Origin: Providencia alcalifaciens
GTDB lineage: Bacteria; Pseudomonadota; Gammaproteobacteria; Enterobacterales; Enterobacteriaceae
Assembly: GCF_020271745.1 (NCBI RefSeq)
Contig: NZ_CP084296.1
Location: 1,984,001 to 2,048,000 of the forward strand
Length of the DNA: 64,000 bases
Direction: 5' to 3'
Part shown: positions 39,238-51,479 of the stretch, in pieces
Layout of the letters: the number at the start of each line of letters is the position of its first letter
Position numbering within the stretch: position 1 is the stretch's first letter
The notes under the pieces: generated by a model
What the model was told of the DNA's origin: nothing
The model's input: only the letters and a program-made list of their open reading frames with translations
Databases searched by the model: none
Program-made: the position numbers and the translations under genes

Positions 39238-40860
39238 ATGTCCAAATTTTTGCAGCTTAATCAGTTGTCTTATGGTTTGCCAAATGGCAACGCAGTTTTT
39301 TCAGACTTAACTTATACATTCTCTCAGCCAATCACAGCTTTGATTGGGCGAAATGGCGTTGGCAAAAGCTTATTGGCACAAATCATGGCGGGGCGATTAT
39401 TGCCAACGGAAGGCTCATGTATCAATAGTGATTTAGTTTATTACTTATCACAAAAAGCCCATGAAAAAAGCGCTGAAACCATTGCTGAAGCATTGGGAAT
39501 TCAATATATATTGAATTCATTGCAACGCATCGAAAATGGTAGTGTTGATCCTGATGATTTTGAAACTGTGGGTTCGCGTTGGTGCATTCAGGATGAGGCT
39601 CTGAATTTATTGGCTGATCTGTCTTTATCCCATGTTTCGTTAGCAACTGCTATGCAGCAATTAAGCGGTGGTGAGCAAATGCGTATTCGCATTGCGGCTG
39701 CTTTTTTATCACAAGCGCAGATTTTGATTCTAGATGAACCTAGCAACCATTTGGATTATCACTATAAACAAGTTTTATGGTCGATGATTCAATCATGGCA
39801 AGGGCAGGTGGTCATTATCACCCATGATCGTTATTTGTTGAACCGAGTGAGCGCCATTGTGGAATTATCTGCTAAAGGCTTAACAGCATACAGCGGTGCT
39901 TATCAAGATTATATTGAGCAAAGGGATGCCGAATTAGCTTCTGCTATTCAGCAGTTGAATGCGGTGAAACAGACAGAGAAAAAGCGCTTGGCAGTTGCAC
40001 AGCAACAATTAGAACGACAAGCGAAACGATCCTCTCAAGCCAATAAACAACGTGGTGAGCAAAATCAAGCGAAGATATTGCTAGATCGTCAAAAGAATCG
40101 CAGTGAATTAAGTTCAGGCAAAGCCAAACAACAAAGAGATCAGATTGCTGAACAAGGCAAGCTAGCCATTCAATCTGCAAAAGATCGTCTAGATCAGCAA
40201 GAAACAGTTGTGTTACATGGTTATGATGTGGACGCTTTTGTGCCAAAAGTATTGGCAGAATTGAATCAGCTTACATTGCCACATTTATCTGAGCATTTGC
40301 GAGAATTTCATGGGCAGATTGAAAAAGGCGATCGCATTGCTATTGTGGGCAAAAATGGCAGTGGCAAATCTGTATTACTGAAAACATTGGCAGGGTTGGT
40401 TTCACCCTTACAAGGCGAAGTGAAGCATCATGTGAATTTTGCTTATTTGGATCAGCAATTGTCTTCATTGGATTTATCACAATCTATTTTGGATCAAATT
40501 TCAGATGGGCAAACTAAAGAAAAAATTACAGATTTAAGAATGCAATTGGCACAATTGGGTTTGGATAATACAGTGATTAATCAACCCATGAATGCTTTAA
40601 GTGGCGGAGAGCAATTGAAAGCTGCTTTGATTCTGTCTTTATATCAAAAAGAACCTGCACAATTATTGTTATTGGATGAGCCCAATAACCATTTGGATTT
40701 GCCATCATTACAAGCATTGGAGCAATTATTGCAGAGTTATCGAGGTGCTTTGGTGATTGTTGCACATGACCAAGAGTTTTTAGCGAATATTGGTATTACC
40801 AAATATTTAGTGGCGACTGAAAGTGGTTGGCAGTGGCAGGAAAAATTCCCAGCCATGTAA
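39238..40860 (+). CDS. ABC-F family ATPase, possible ribosome protection protein
   Basis: 540 aa soluble twin-ATPase without membrane segments. First domain: Walker A IGRNGVGKSLL, signature LSGGEQMRIRIAAAF, Walker B ILILDEPSNHLD and switch His ITHDRYLLNRV. A long Gln/Lys-rich coiled linker (about residues 225-310) follows. Second domain: GKNGSGKSVLLKTLAG, LSGGEQLKAALIL, LLLLDEPNNHLD, VAHDQEFL. This is the ABC-F architecture; some members (Vga, Msr, OptrA) displace antibiotics from ribosomes, others (Uup, EttA) are housekeeping. The resistance setting favours the first, but it is not a member I recognise. Strong AAGGAGG site; the gene starts 17 bp after the ISCR2 end, so its own promoter is lost. 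Confidence 0.88.
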   Translation: MSKFLQLNQLSYGLPNGNAVFSDLTYTFSQPITALIGRNGVGKSLLAQIMAGRLLPTEGSCINSDLVYYLSQKAHEKSAETIAEALGIQYILNSLQRIENGSVDPDDFETVGSRWCIQDEALNLLADLSLSHVSLATAMQQLSGGEQMRIRIAAAFLSQAQILILDEPSNHLDYHYKQVLWSMIQSWQGQVVIITHDRYLLNRVSAIVELSAKGLTAYSGAYQDYIEQRDAELASAIQQLNAVKQTEKKRLAVAQQQLERQAKRSSQANKQRGEQNQAKILLDRQKNRSELSSGKAKQQRDQIAEQGKLAIQSAKDRLDQQETVVLHGYDVDAFVPKVLAELNQLTLPHLSEHLREFHGQIEKGDRIAIVGKNGSGKSVLLKTLAGLVSPLQGEVKHHVNFAYLDQQLSSLDLSQSILDQISDGQTKEKITDLRMQLAQLGLDNTVINQPMNALSGGEQLKAALILSLYQKEPAQLLLLDEPNNHLDLPSLQALEQLLQSYRGALVIVAHDQEFLANIGITKYLVATESGWQWQEKFPAM

Positions 40861-40884
40861 TGGACAATGCAATAGGTTTAAGCT

Positions 40885-40909
40885 CTATCCCTCCTACTGA
40901 GAGGGATAG
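40885..40909. terminator. Terminator between ABC-F and acetyltransferase, second copy
   Basis: Same 9-bp stem as at 19133. Confidence 0.7.
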
Positions 40910-40930
40910 TTTCATTGATAATAACAATAA

Positions 40931-41560
40931 TTAAAATGGATAATTTTTCTCAGCTTCAATCAATGCTTCAATATTATTTTGCGTTAAGAATGGGCGAAGT
41001 ACCTGAAATTTCTCAGGTGCCCAATCATAAATATGCAATGCTAATAATTGTTGAATGATTTCTGGTGGAAATCTATATTTCATTAATTGCGCAGGTGATC
41101 CACCCACAATGGCATAAGGCTCGACATCTTTTGTCACAATGCTGCCTGCAGCAATGATTGCACCTTCACCAATTGTAATACCAGGCATAATCATCGCTCG
41201 CATGCCTATCCAATCGCCATCGTGAATATGTGTATCACCTTTGCTTTGATAAGCTTCTTCGATTGTTTCCATAAAAGGATATAAGCTGAACCAATCAGCG
41301 CGATGTGTATGATTGCCGCCCATAAGAATCACAGCTTCTGCACCAATGCAGACATAATCACCAATGTATAGCTGATCAATATGCCATAAAGGCTCCCACT
41401 TTAAGCTTTCTTCATCGCCATATAAATAGCGCACAACAGAAGCTTCAAAGCCTTGATCCCAGCAATCGCTGTAATAGCTATGTTGACCTTTAATGATAAT
41501 GTTTGAGTTTTTAACAGTTTCGTGGAGATATTCCACTTTTGACCAATGTTTTTTTTCCAT
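40931..41560 (-). CDS. CatB-type xenobiotic acetyltransferase, second copy
   Basis: Same 209-aa product as at 19179. Confidence 0.85.
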   Translation of the reverse strand: MEKKHWSKVEYLHETVKNSNIIIKGQHSYYSDCWDQGFEASVVRYLYGDEESLKWEPLWHIDQLYIGDYVCIGAEAVILMGGNHTHRADWFSLYPFMETIEEAYQSKGDTHIHDGDWIGMRAMIMPGITIGEGAIIAAGSIVTKDVEPYAIVGGSPAQLMKYRFPPEIIQQLLALHIYDWAPEKFQVLRPFLTQNNIEALIEAEKNYPF

Positions 41561-41717
41561 GACAAAGCTCCAAATAAAATGGCAAATACATGGAATGTTT
41601 TATCGATTCGATGCACTACATTCCAAGTGCATCAACCACGAGCGATTCTCGGCTTTTTCAGTAAAGGATTATTGATCATTGAGACATTATAAGTATTTAT
41701 CAAGCTAACTCAAATTT

Positions 41718-41770
41718 ATAGTTAACCAGTTGACAATAATTTAAATCAAGAATATAGTTAACTGGTAAAC
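41718..41770 (+). promoter_or_regulatory. marR promoter and operator, second copy
   Basis: TTGACA at 41730 and TATAGT at 41753 with the same paired boxes as at 19968. Confidence 0.75.
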
Positions 41771-41788
41771 AAAGTTAGGGCGATAATT

Positions 41789-42238
41789 ATGGCAACACAA
41801 ACAGAAAAAATGTATCGAGCTTTAGTAAAGTTAACGCATGCACAGGAAATTCATCGAGAAAAAAAGCGTGAAACTTTATTGAAGGATTTAGGCAATTACA
41901 CATTGACACAATTGCATATCTTGAGCTGTATTCAGCAGCATGATGCTGTGAATAATAAAGTGCTCAGCGATGCTTTGGCATTAACAAAAGCAGCAGTTTC
42001 AAAGGCTGTGAATAAATTATTGAAGGATGAATTGATCACAACATATCAAGTTGAGGATAACCAAAAGTCGATCTTTTATCAGTTAACGAAAGAAGGTGAG
42101 CATATTGCTGATATTCATCATGTATTGCATGAGCAAGCCAAAGCAAATTACTTGAATTTCTTAGCAACAATGGATGATGAAACATTGGCTAAAGCCCAGC
42201 TGTTCTTGGAAGCTTTAACAAATTACTTAGAAGAATAA
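41789..42238 (+). CDS. MarR-family repressor, second copy
   Basis: Same 149-aa product as at 20039. Confidence 0.9.
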   Translation: MATQTEKMYRALVKLTHAQEIHREKKRETLLKDLGNYTLTQLHILSCIQQHDAVNNKVLSDALALTKAAVSKAVNKLLKDELITTYQVEDNQKSIFYQLTKEGEHIADIHHVLHEQAKANYLNFLATMDDETLAKAQLFLEALTNYLEE

Positions 42239-42258
42239 TGAAAAAAGGAGATCAAAAC

Positions 42259-42648
42259 ATGCATAAATATCAGAAATTAGTGGCTGAATCATTTGAAGTA
42301 TTATTCGATGCGAATCAATCAGTGGATGATGTTAGACCGTTTTTTGCAAATAACTATACACAATGGGTGGATGGTAAAAGCTTGGATTACGATGGTTTCT
42401 TTCAGCATGTTGTCGCATTGAAAGAAGTGATTGCTACAGCTCATGTAGAATTCATTGAATTTATGGTGGAAGGCGATACAGCTGCGGATATTCACGATGT
42501 ATTTGTGACTAAAAAGAATGGTGAAACATTACATGTACGAGTGATTGCATTTTTCACGTTTGAGAACAATCAAATTGCTTCTGTGCGTGAAATGACACAT
42601 CTATTGGAAGGTAATGAAAGCGATCACGATTTAGGTTCAAGAACCTAA
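42259..42648 (+). CDS. NTF2/SnoaL-like protein of the low-GC block, second copy
   Basis: Same 129-aa product as at 20509. Confidence 0.75.
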   Translation: MHKYQKLVAESFEVLFDANQSVDDVRPFFANNYTQWVDGKSLDYDGFFQHVVALKEVIATAHVEFIEFMVEGDTAADIHDVFVTKKNGETLHVRVIAFFTFENNQIASVREMTHLLEGNESDHDLGSRT

Positions 42649-42716
42649 TCCCAAAATTAAAATCATTGCGCTATAATCGAGCATCAAATTAAAAGATGTA
42701 GCAAAGTGAGATCATC

Positions 42717-43082
42717 GTGACAAACCAACCAAAACGCGTTTTAACTATCCAATCCCATGTTGCTTTTGGGCATGTTGGCAACTCGGCAGCTGTATTTACA
42801 TTACAAAGAATGGGCATTGAAGCGATGCCAATTAATACTGTGCAATTCTCTAATCACAGTGGCCTGAATATTTTGATTACTGCATATTTTACAGCTTTAG
42901 GTGCGGCTAAATATTCTCTCATCATTGCTGCATTACATAGCTTAGTGTTTGTTTTGATTGGTATTGCAATTTTCCCACGGATATTTGGCATTGATGGCAT
43001 TTGGCTAACCAGTGTTGTGGCAGAAACGTTGACAGTTTTCATCGGATTAAAGTTAGTCAGCATCGTGAACAGAAAGATATAA
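42717..43082 (+). CDS. PdxK-MATE chimeric ORF, second copy
   Basis: Same 121-aa product as at 20969; the preceding spacer is shorter by one A in each of two A-runs. Confidence 0.75.
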   Translation: MTNQPKRVLTIQSHVAFGHVGNSAAVFTLQRMGIEAMPINTVQFSNHSGLNILITAYFTALGAAKYSLIIAALHSLVFVLIGIAIFPRIFGIDGIWLTSVVAETLTVFIGLKLVSIVNRKI

Positions 43083-43118
43083 ATGATATTGTTATTACCT
43101 CAATCAAGGATCAAAAAA

Positions 43119-43913
43119 ATGATAAACAATTTACCCATTAATATTCGTGAACATTTGGGCGATCGCACTTATCGAATTGATAATGTTGGCATGTCGAATG
43201 CTAATGTGATGTTTTATGAAGATTTGGTCTTGAAGGTTGAAAAATCTACTGCTGAAGCTCAGCGTGAACATCAAATGTATCAATGGTTACAAGGTCAATT
43301 ACCATTACCAAATATTGTTAAAGCCATGGAGCATGAAGAACATCATTATCTTTTAATGGAAAAGTTAAAAGGTGAATATGCATGCTCTGATTTTTGGTTA
43401 AAACAACCTGAATCATTGGTGGAAATGTTGGTGCAAGCGCTACAAATGTTATGGAATATTCCGATTGAGCATTGTCCTTATGATGCGACATTGTCGCAGA
43501 AATTAAAGCATGCAGAATACAATGTGGAACATGGTTTGTGTGATATGGATGATGCAGAAGCGGGTACTTATGGTGAGAATGGTTTTTCGTCACCCAAAGC
43601 ATTACTAGAATGGTTGAAACAAAATCAGCCTGAGGAAGATCTCGTTTTTTCTCATGGTGATTTCTGTTTGCCCAATATCTTTATCGATCAAGGTGAGATC
43701 AGTGGTTTTATTGATTTAGGCCGAAGTGGTATTGCTGATCGTTATCAGGATATTGCATTGTGCTATCGCAGTTTATTGCATAATTTTGATGGACGATATA
43801 ACGGCGGAATGGCTTACCCAAATTTTGATCCCAATATGCTGTTTGAGAAGTTGAATATCACACCTGATTGGGAAAAGATTCGCTATTACATTTTATTGGA
43901 TGAATTGTTCTAA
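43119..43913 (+). CDS. APH(3')-like aminoglycoside phosphotransferase, intact copy
   Basis: 264 aa from the ATG at 43119, preceded by AAGGA; the frame also opens at 43083 without a site. Kinase-like fold: N-lobe VMFYEDLVLKVEK (ATP-binding Lys) and EHHYLLMEKLKGE hinge; C-lobe catalytic loop VFSHGDFCLPNIFID (catalytic Asp, metal Asn) and GFIDLGRSGIADRYQDIALCYRSL (metal Asp), ending KIRYYILLDELF as in APH(3')-III and relatives. It would phosphorylate the 3'-hydroxyl of kanamycin/neomycin-type drugs with ATP. Not an allele I can name. Located 4 bp after the chimeric ORF and overlapping grpB by one base, so part of the marR-led transcript. Confidence 0.85.
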   Translation: MINNLPINIREHLGDRTYRIDNVGMSNANVMFYEDLVLKVEKSTAEAQREHQMYQWLQGQLPLPNIVKAMEHEEHHYLLMEKLKGEYACSDFWLKQPESLVEMLVQALQMLWNIPIEHCPYDATLSQKLKHAEYNVEHGLCDMDDAEAGTYGENGFSSPKALLEWLKQNQPEEDLVFSHGDFCLPNIFIDQGEISGFIDLGRSGIADRYQDIALCYRSLLHNFDGRYNGGMAYPNFDPNMLFEKLNITPDWEKIRYYILLDELF

Positions 43914-44338
43914 TGTTAAAAAATCGATTAACACAACAACAAAAAGCGGCTATTTATATTTTTGAAGAAGGCGATCCTAATGAAAATCCTTGGGTGAAAG
44001 GTAAACCTGAGCAAGTACATATTGAAATAGTCGCGCATGATCCTGATTGGCTTGCACGATTTAGCGTACAAAAATCTTTGATTAAGAGTGCTTTGGGTGA
44101 TTTAGTATTATCAATTGATCATGTTGGATCAACAGCAGTTGAAGGCTTAGCCGCTAAACCAATCATTGATATTGATTTGATTGTAGAAAATCCTGAAGAT
44201 GAAGCATCTTATCTTCTAGCTTTGGAAGCATTGGGTTATGAGCTGACGATTCGTGAACCATCGTGGTATCAGCATCGTATGCTGAAATTGCACCATCCTA
44301 TGGTGAATTTGCATGTATTTGGTAAGGATTGTCCTTAA
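43913..44338 (+). CDS. GrpB-like truncated protein, second copy
   Basis: Same 141-aa product as at 22167 with the same truncation point. Confidence 0.75.
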   Translation: MLKNRLTQQQKAAIYIFEEGDPNENPWVKGKPEQVHIEIVAHDPDWLARFSVQKSLIKSALGDLVLSIDHVGSTAVEGLAAKPIIDIDLIVENPEDEASYLLALEALGYELTIREPSWYQHRMLKLHHPMVNLHVFGKDCP

Positions 44339-44505
44339 TATTATCGCCACTTGCATACGCCGTAAAATGGCGCATTTATCCGCTCAAAATAAATTTTTTT
44401 ACAAGAAATTTCTGAGCATGGTATTTTTGATGGTATTGTGAATATGCTTCTTTGTAACTGTTTGAAAATAAATAGAAATATGCACTCATTTACAATCGAG
44501 TGGGA

Positions 44506-46355
44506 GTGACTGGCACTCACAGGCAATGTCTGGCACTGGCTGGCATCACAGCTGAGACTTCAATATCTCGCAGCTGAGCGATAAACTGTATAAAAACACA
44601 GTATCGCAAGGATGCGGATCATGCCCCAAGTGGCGGCCAGGATGGCCAGCCGGGACGAGAACACTGGTCGTTACCAGCGTCACCGGCCCGAGCAAACCCT
44701 GCTCTATCGGATCGTCGAAGAATACTACCCGACGTTCGCTGCCCATTTGGCGGCGCAGGGCAGGGAACTGCCCGGTTATGTGCAACGCGAGTTTGACGCC
44801 TACCTCAAATGCGGCCGTCTCGAACACGGCTTTCTGCGGGTGCGTTGTGAGTCGTGTCACGCTGAGCACCTGGTTGCGTTCAGCTGCAAACGTCGGGGCT
44901 TCTGTCCTAGTTGTGGCGCACGGCGTATGGCCGAAAGCGCCGCGCTACTGGTCGATGAGGTTCTGCCCGTACAGCCCATGCGCCAATGGGTACTCAGCTT
45001 TCCCTTTCAATTGCGCTTTCTGTTCGCCAGCCGGCCGGAGGTCATGGGCCGGGTGTTGGGCATCGTTTACCGCGTCATCGCCACGCATCTGGTCAAGAAA
45101 GCGGGCTATACCCACCAAGCGGCCAAGACCGGTGCCGTCACCCTGATCCAGCGCTTCGGCAGTGCACTGAACCTCAACATTCACTTTCACATGCTGTTCC
45201 TCGATGGCGTGTACGTTGAGCGTCCCAATGGAACAGCCCGGTTCCTCTGGGTCAGGGCGCCGACCAGCGCCGAACTCACCCAACTGGCGCACACCATCGC
45301 CCATCGGGTCGGCCGCTATTTGGAGCGGCAAGGCCTACTGGAGCGGGATGCTGAAAACAGTTACCTGGCCTTGGATGCGGTGGATGAAGATGCGATGACT
45401 CCACTGCTGGGGCATTCCATCACGTATCGCATCGCCGTGGGGCCACAGGCAGGGCGCAAGGTGTTCACCCTGCAGACACTGCCCGCCTGCGACCCGGAAG
45501 ATCAGTTTGGTGACATGCCCGGTAAGGTTGCCGGTTTCTCGCTACATGCCGGCGTAGCGGCCAAGGCCCATGAGCGCAGCAAACTCGAACGGCTGTGCCG
45601 GTACATCAGCCGCCCGGCGGTATCCGAGAAGCGGCTGTCGTTAACACGAGGCGGCAACGTGCGCTACCAGCTCAAGACGCCGTACCGGGACGGCACCACG
45701 CACGTCATTTTCGAACCATTGGATTTCATTGCAAGGCTGGCCGCCCTGGTACCGAAGCCCAGAGTCAACCTAACCCGCTTCCACGGGGTGTTCGCACCCA
45801 ACAGTCGGCACCGGGCGTTGGTCACGCCGGCAAAACGGGGCAGGGGCAACAAGGTCAGGGTGGCTGATGAACCGGCAACACCAGCACAACGGCGAGCGTC
45901 GATGACATGGGCGCAACGGCTCAAGCGTGTTTTCAATATCGACATCGAGACCTGCAGCGGCTGCGGCGGCGCCATGAAAGTCATCGCCTGCATTGAAGAC
46001 CCTATAGTGATCAAGCAGATCCTTGATCACCTGAAGCACAAAGCCGAAACCAGCGGGACCAGGGCGTTACCCGAAAGCCGGGCGCCACCGGCTGAGCTGC
46101 TCCTGGGTCTGTTTGACTGACGAGCCTGAAGGCCAACGATACCAATCAAAATGCTGCGTTCACAGCGCCGCGGCAGGGATCCGCCGTGCTGGTTGTCGGA
46201 AAAGGAGCCGCTAGTGGGAAAGAGGAGGGTAAATTTTCAGCGTTGCTGGCTCCCCGTCAGCCGGATTGGGTTGCATCGCAGGGGTGTCGAAAGAGTCAAC
46301 TGCGGTCCAAAGCTGTTGGACTTGGGTGAAAAGGGCGTTTATTCTTCCTATACGT
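44506..46355 (+). mobile_element. Hybrid ISCR2-like element, copy 7
   Basis: Same hybrid as at 22760, three bases shorter because an A-run before the gene is five instead of eight. Confidence 0.9.
44621..46120 (+). CDS. Hybrid ISCR transposase, second copy
   Basis: Same 499-aa product as at 22878. Confidence 0.9.
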   Translation: MPQVAARMASRDENTGRYQRHRPEQTLLYRIVEEYYPTFAAHLAAQGRELPGYVQREFDAYLKCGRLEHGFLRVRCESCHAEHLVAFSCKRRGFCPSCGARRMAESAALLVDEVLPVQPMRQWVLSFPFQLRFLFASRPEVMGRVLGIVYRVIATHLVKKAGYTHQAAKTGAVTLIQRFGSALNLNIHFHMLFLDGVYVERPNGTARFLWVRAPTSAELTQLAHTIAHRVGRYLERQGLLERDAENSYLALDAVDEDAMTPLLGHSITYRIAVGPQAGRKVFTLQTLPACDPEDQFGDMPGKVAGFSLHAGVAAKAHERSKLERLCRYISRPAVSEKRLSLTRGGNVRYQLKTPYRDGTTHVIFEPLDFIARLAALVPKPRVNLTRFHGVFAPNSRHRALVTPAKRGRGNKVRVADEPATPAQRRASMTWAQRLKRVFNIDIETCSGCGGAMKVIACIEDPIVIKQILDHLKHKAETSGTRALPESRAPPAELLLGLFD

Positions 46356-46356
46356 T

Positions 46357-46536
46357 GTTCAGAATAACATTGTTCCGCCAACAATCAATTCGGTAGATAT
46401 TGAACCTGAATATAGGGATATATTTAACTTGACGTTACACCAATCACAACAACGGCAAGTGAATTACGCAATGAGTAATACTTTTGGTTTTGGCGGACAC
46501 ATTGCCACAAGTATTTTTAAAAAATATGCTGAATAG
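46357..46536 (+). pseudogene. fabF: FabF C-terminal remnant, third copy
   Basis: As at 24614, next to a hybrid ISCR. Confidence 0.7.
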
Positions 46537-46690
46537 AGAGTAGGTGCTAACTTCGGTTTGCTCGTGTTGGCGCTAAATCGAAAGTTCAAGTATCCCAACA
46601 TGTTCCTTCGTATAGAAGTTAAAAGTTGGCAATTATCGTAGAACAACCTACAGACAACACCAATATGTAACCGATAAATAATTACAAAAT

Positions 46691-48228
<1,538 letters not shown>

Positions 48229-48245
48229 AACAGAAAGGCGAGGAA

Positions 48246-49106
48246 ATGAAAGAGAAAATAGTTAAAAAAAACGGAATAAGACTTTTTACCGAAAGTTTTG
48301 GATGTGAAAAAGATCCGGCAATACTCTTGATTGCGGGAGCAACGGTATCCATGTTGTATTGGGATGCTGAATTTTGCCAGAAACTATCTGAAAAGGGATT
48401 TTTTGTTATTCGCTACGACAATAGGGACGTAGGAAAATCTACTAATTACGAACCGGGTTCAACCCCCTATGATATTGTTGACTTAACCCATGATGCTATT
48501 TCAATTTTGGACGGCTATAAAATAGTCAAAGCCAATTTTGTGGGAATTTCACTGGGCGGACTGATTTCTCAAATAGCATCAATAAAATATGCCGACAGGG
48601 TAAGTTCAATAACACTAATCTCATCAGGTCCTTGGGGCGACTCAGACCCCACAATTCCTGAAATGGATACGCGTATTTTAGATTTTCACGGAAAAGCTGA
48701 AACCGTAGATTGGACAAATGAAGACAGTGTGGCAAATTATTTAATTCAAGGTGCTGAATTGATGAGCGGCAGGAAACAATTTGACAAACAAAGAAGTGAA
48801 AAACTGATTAGAGCCGAATTTAAAAGAGCTAATAACTATATAAGTATGTTCAATCATGCGGCACTGCAAGGTGGTGAAGAATACTGGAACAGATTGAGCG
48901 AAATCAATCAACCAACCTTAATTGTACACGGAACGGACGATAAAATATGGCATTTTAAGAATTCAGCAGTTTTACTTGAAAAGATAAACGGCTCAAAACT
49001 AATAACGCTTGATGGAACCGGACACGAACTACATTTCGAAGATTGGAATAAAATTATTGATGGAATAACGCAACATACAACAAATAACAAAAGAATGAAC
49101 AAATAG
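48246..49106 (+). CDS. estT: EstT-like macrolide esterase, third copy
   Basis: Same product as at 26503. Confidence 0.88.
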   Translation: MKEKIVKKNGIRLFTESFGCEKDPAILLIAGATVSMLYWDAEFCQKLSEKGFFVIRYDNRDVGKSTNYEPGSTPYDIVDLTHDAISILDGYKIVKANFVGISLGGLISQIASIKYADRVSSITLISSGPWGDSDPTIPEMDTRILDFHGKAETVDWTNEDSVANYLIQGAELMSGRKQFDKQRSEKLIRAEFKRANNYISMFNHAALQGGEEYWNRLSEINQPTLIVHGTDDKIWHFKNSAVLLEKINGSKLITLDGTGHELHFEDWNKIIDGITQHTTNNKRMNK

Positions 49107-49162
49107 GGTATTATGTATTTCCAAATCAACGGTTTAGAGATTGAAGCTAATATCAATGTGTT

Positions 49163-49639
49163 ATGACGCTCAAGCTGGTGGAGCCGCTGCGCGAGCTGTT
49201 TAAAGATGAGGTGCGCAAGATCGGTATGGAGTTAGGTCTGCCCTACGACATGGTTTACCGTCATCCCTTCCCTGGCCCTGGCTTGGGTGTGCGTATTCTT
49301 GGCGAAGTAAAAAAAGAATATGCCGACAGGTTGCGCTTGGCTGATGCCATCTTTATCGAAGAGCTGTATGCCGCTGACCTGTATCACAAAACCAGCCAAG
49401 CCTTCGCTGTATTCTTGCCAGTGAAGTCGGTTGGCGTAGTGGGCGATGCCCGCCGCTATGAGTATGTGGTGGCATTGCGCGCAGTAGAAACTATCGATTT
49501 TATGACAGCGCGCTGGGCACACTTGCCGTATGAGTTTTTAGAAACGGTTTCTAGCCGCATCATTAATGAGATTCCCGGTATTTCGCGGGTAACCTACGAT
49601 GTTTCCTCAAAGCCGCCGGCAACTATTGAGTGGGAGTGA
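49163..49639 (+). pseudogene. guaA: GuaA C-terminal fragment, third copy
   Basis: Same fragment and junction as at 27420. Confidence 0.92.
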
Positions 49640-51479
49640 CGGGCACTGGCTGGCAATGTCTAGCAACGGCAGGCATTTCGGCTGAGGGTAAAAGAACTTT
49701 CCGCTAAGCGATAGACTGTATGTAAACACAGTATTGCAAGGACGCGGAACATGCCTCATGTGGCGGCCAGGACGGCCAGCCGGGATCGGGATACTGGTCG
49801 TTACCAGAGCCACCGACCCGAGCAAACCCTTCTCTATCAGATCGTTGACGAGTATTACCCGGCATTCGCTGCGCTTATGGCAGAGCAGGGAAAGGAATTG
49901 CCGGGCTATGTGCAACGGGAATTTGAAGAATTTCTCCAATGCGGGCGGCTGGAGCATGGCTTTCTACGGGTTCGCTGCGAGTCTTGCCACGCCGAGCACC
50001 TGGTCGCTTTCAGCTGTAAGCGTCGCGGTTTCTGCCCGAGCTGTGGGGCGCGGCGGATGGCCGAAAGTGCCGCCTTGCTGGTTGATGAAGTACTGCCTGA
50101 ACAACCCATGCGTCAGTGGGTGTTGAGCTTCCCGTTTCAGCTGCGTTTCCTGTTTGCCAGCCGGCCCGAGATCATGGGGTGGGTGCTGGGCATCGTTTAC
50201 CGCGTCATTGCCACGCACCTGGTCAAGAAAGCGGGCCATACCCACCAAGTGGCCAAGACGGGCGCGGTCACCCTGATCCAGCGTTTTGGATCGGCGCTCA
50301 ATCTGAATGTTCACTTCCACATGCTGTTTCTCGACGGTGTGTATGTCGAGCAATCCCACGGCTCAGCGCGTTTCCGCTGGGTCAAGGCGCCGACCAGCCC
50401 AGAGCTCACCCAGCTGACGCACACCATCGCCCACCGGGTGGGTCGCTATCTGGAACGGCAAGGCCTGCTGGAACGGGATGTCGAAAACAGCTATCTGGCC
50501 TCGGATGCGGTGGATGACGACCCGATGACACCCCTGCTGGGGCACTCGATCACTTACCGTATCGCTGTCGGTTCACAGGCGGGGCGAAAGGTGTTCACTT
50601 TGCAAACTCTGCCGACCAGTGGTGATCCGTTCGGTGACGGGATTGGCAAGGTAGCCGGGTCCAGCCTGCACGCCGGCGTGGCGGCCAGGGCCGATGAACG
50701 CAAGAAGCTCGAACGGCTGTGCCGGTACATCAGCCGCCCGGCGGTATCCGAGAAGCGGCTGTCGTTAACACGAGGCGGCAACGTGCGCTACCAGCTCAAG
50801 ACGCCGTACCGGGACGGCACCACGCACGTCATTTTCGAACCATTGGATTTCATTGCAAGGCTGGCCGCCCTGGTACCGAAGCCCAGAGTCAACCTAACCC
50901 GCTTCCACGGGGTGTTCGCACCCAACAGTCGGCACCGGGCGTTGGTCACGCCGGCAAAACGGGGCAGGGGCAACAAGGTCAGGGTGGCTGATGAACCGGC
51001 AACACCAGCACAACGGCGAGCGTCGATGACATGGGCGCAACGGCTCAAGCGTGTTTTCAATATCGACATCGAGACCTGCAGCGGCTGCGGCGGCGCCATG
51101 AAAGTCATCGCCTGCATTGAAGACCCTATAGTGATCAAGCAGATCCTTGATCACCTGAAGCACAAAGCCGAAACCAGCGGGACCAGGGCGTTACCCGAAA
51201 GCCGGGCGCCACCGGCTGAGCTGCTCCTGGGTCTGTTTGACTGACGAGCCTGAAGGCCAACGATACCAATCAAAATGCTGCGTTCACAGCGCCGCGGCAG
51301 GGATCCGCCGTGCTGGTTGTCGGAAAAGGAGCCGCTAGTGGGAAAGAGGAGGGTAAATTTTCAGCGTTGCTGGCTCCCCGTCAGCCGGATTGGGTTGCAT
51401 CGCAGGGGTGTCGAAAGAGTCAACTGCGGTCCAAAGCTGTTGGACTTGGGTGAAAAGGGCGTTTATTCTTCCCTGCCGT
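49636..51479 (+). mobile_element. ISCR2 copy 8, oriIS end altered
   Basis: Regular up to TTATTCTTCC at 51472; the last bases read CTGCCGT instead of TATACGT, where a stretch rich in indels begins. If real, the oriIS end is damaged; sequence error is more likely. Confidence 0.85.
49751..51244 (+). CDS. rcr2: ISCR2 transposase, copy 8
   Basis: 497 aa, unchanged. Confidence 0.95.
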   Translation: MPHVAARTASRDRDTGRYQSHRPEQTLLYQIVDEYYPAFAALMAEQGKELPGYVQREFEEFLQCGRLEHGFLRVRCESCHAEHLVAFSCKRRGFCPSCGARRMAESAALLVDEVLPEQPMRQWVLSFPFQLRFLFASRPEIMGWVLGIVYRVIATHLVKKAGHTHQVAKTGAVTLIQRFGSALNLNVHFHMLFLDGVYVEQSHGSARFRWVKAPTSPELTQLTHTIAHRVGRYLERQGLLERDVENSYLASDAVDDDPMTPLLGHSITYRIAVGSQAGRKVFTLQTLPTSGDPFGDGIGKVAGSSLHAGVAARADERKKLERLCRYISRPAVSEKRLSLTRGGNVRYQLKTPYRDGTTHVIFEPLDFIARLAALVPKPRVNLTRFHGVFAPNSRHRALVTPAKRGRGNKVRVADEPATPAQRRASMTWAQRLKRVFNIDIETCSGCGGAMKVIACIEDPIVIKQILDHLKHKAETSGTRALPESRAPPAELLLGLFD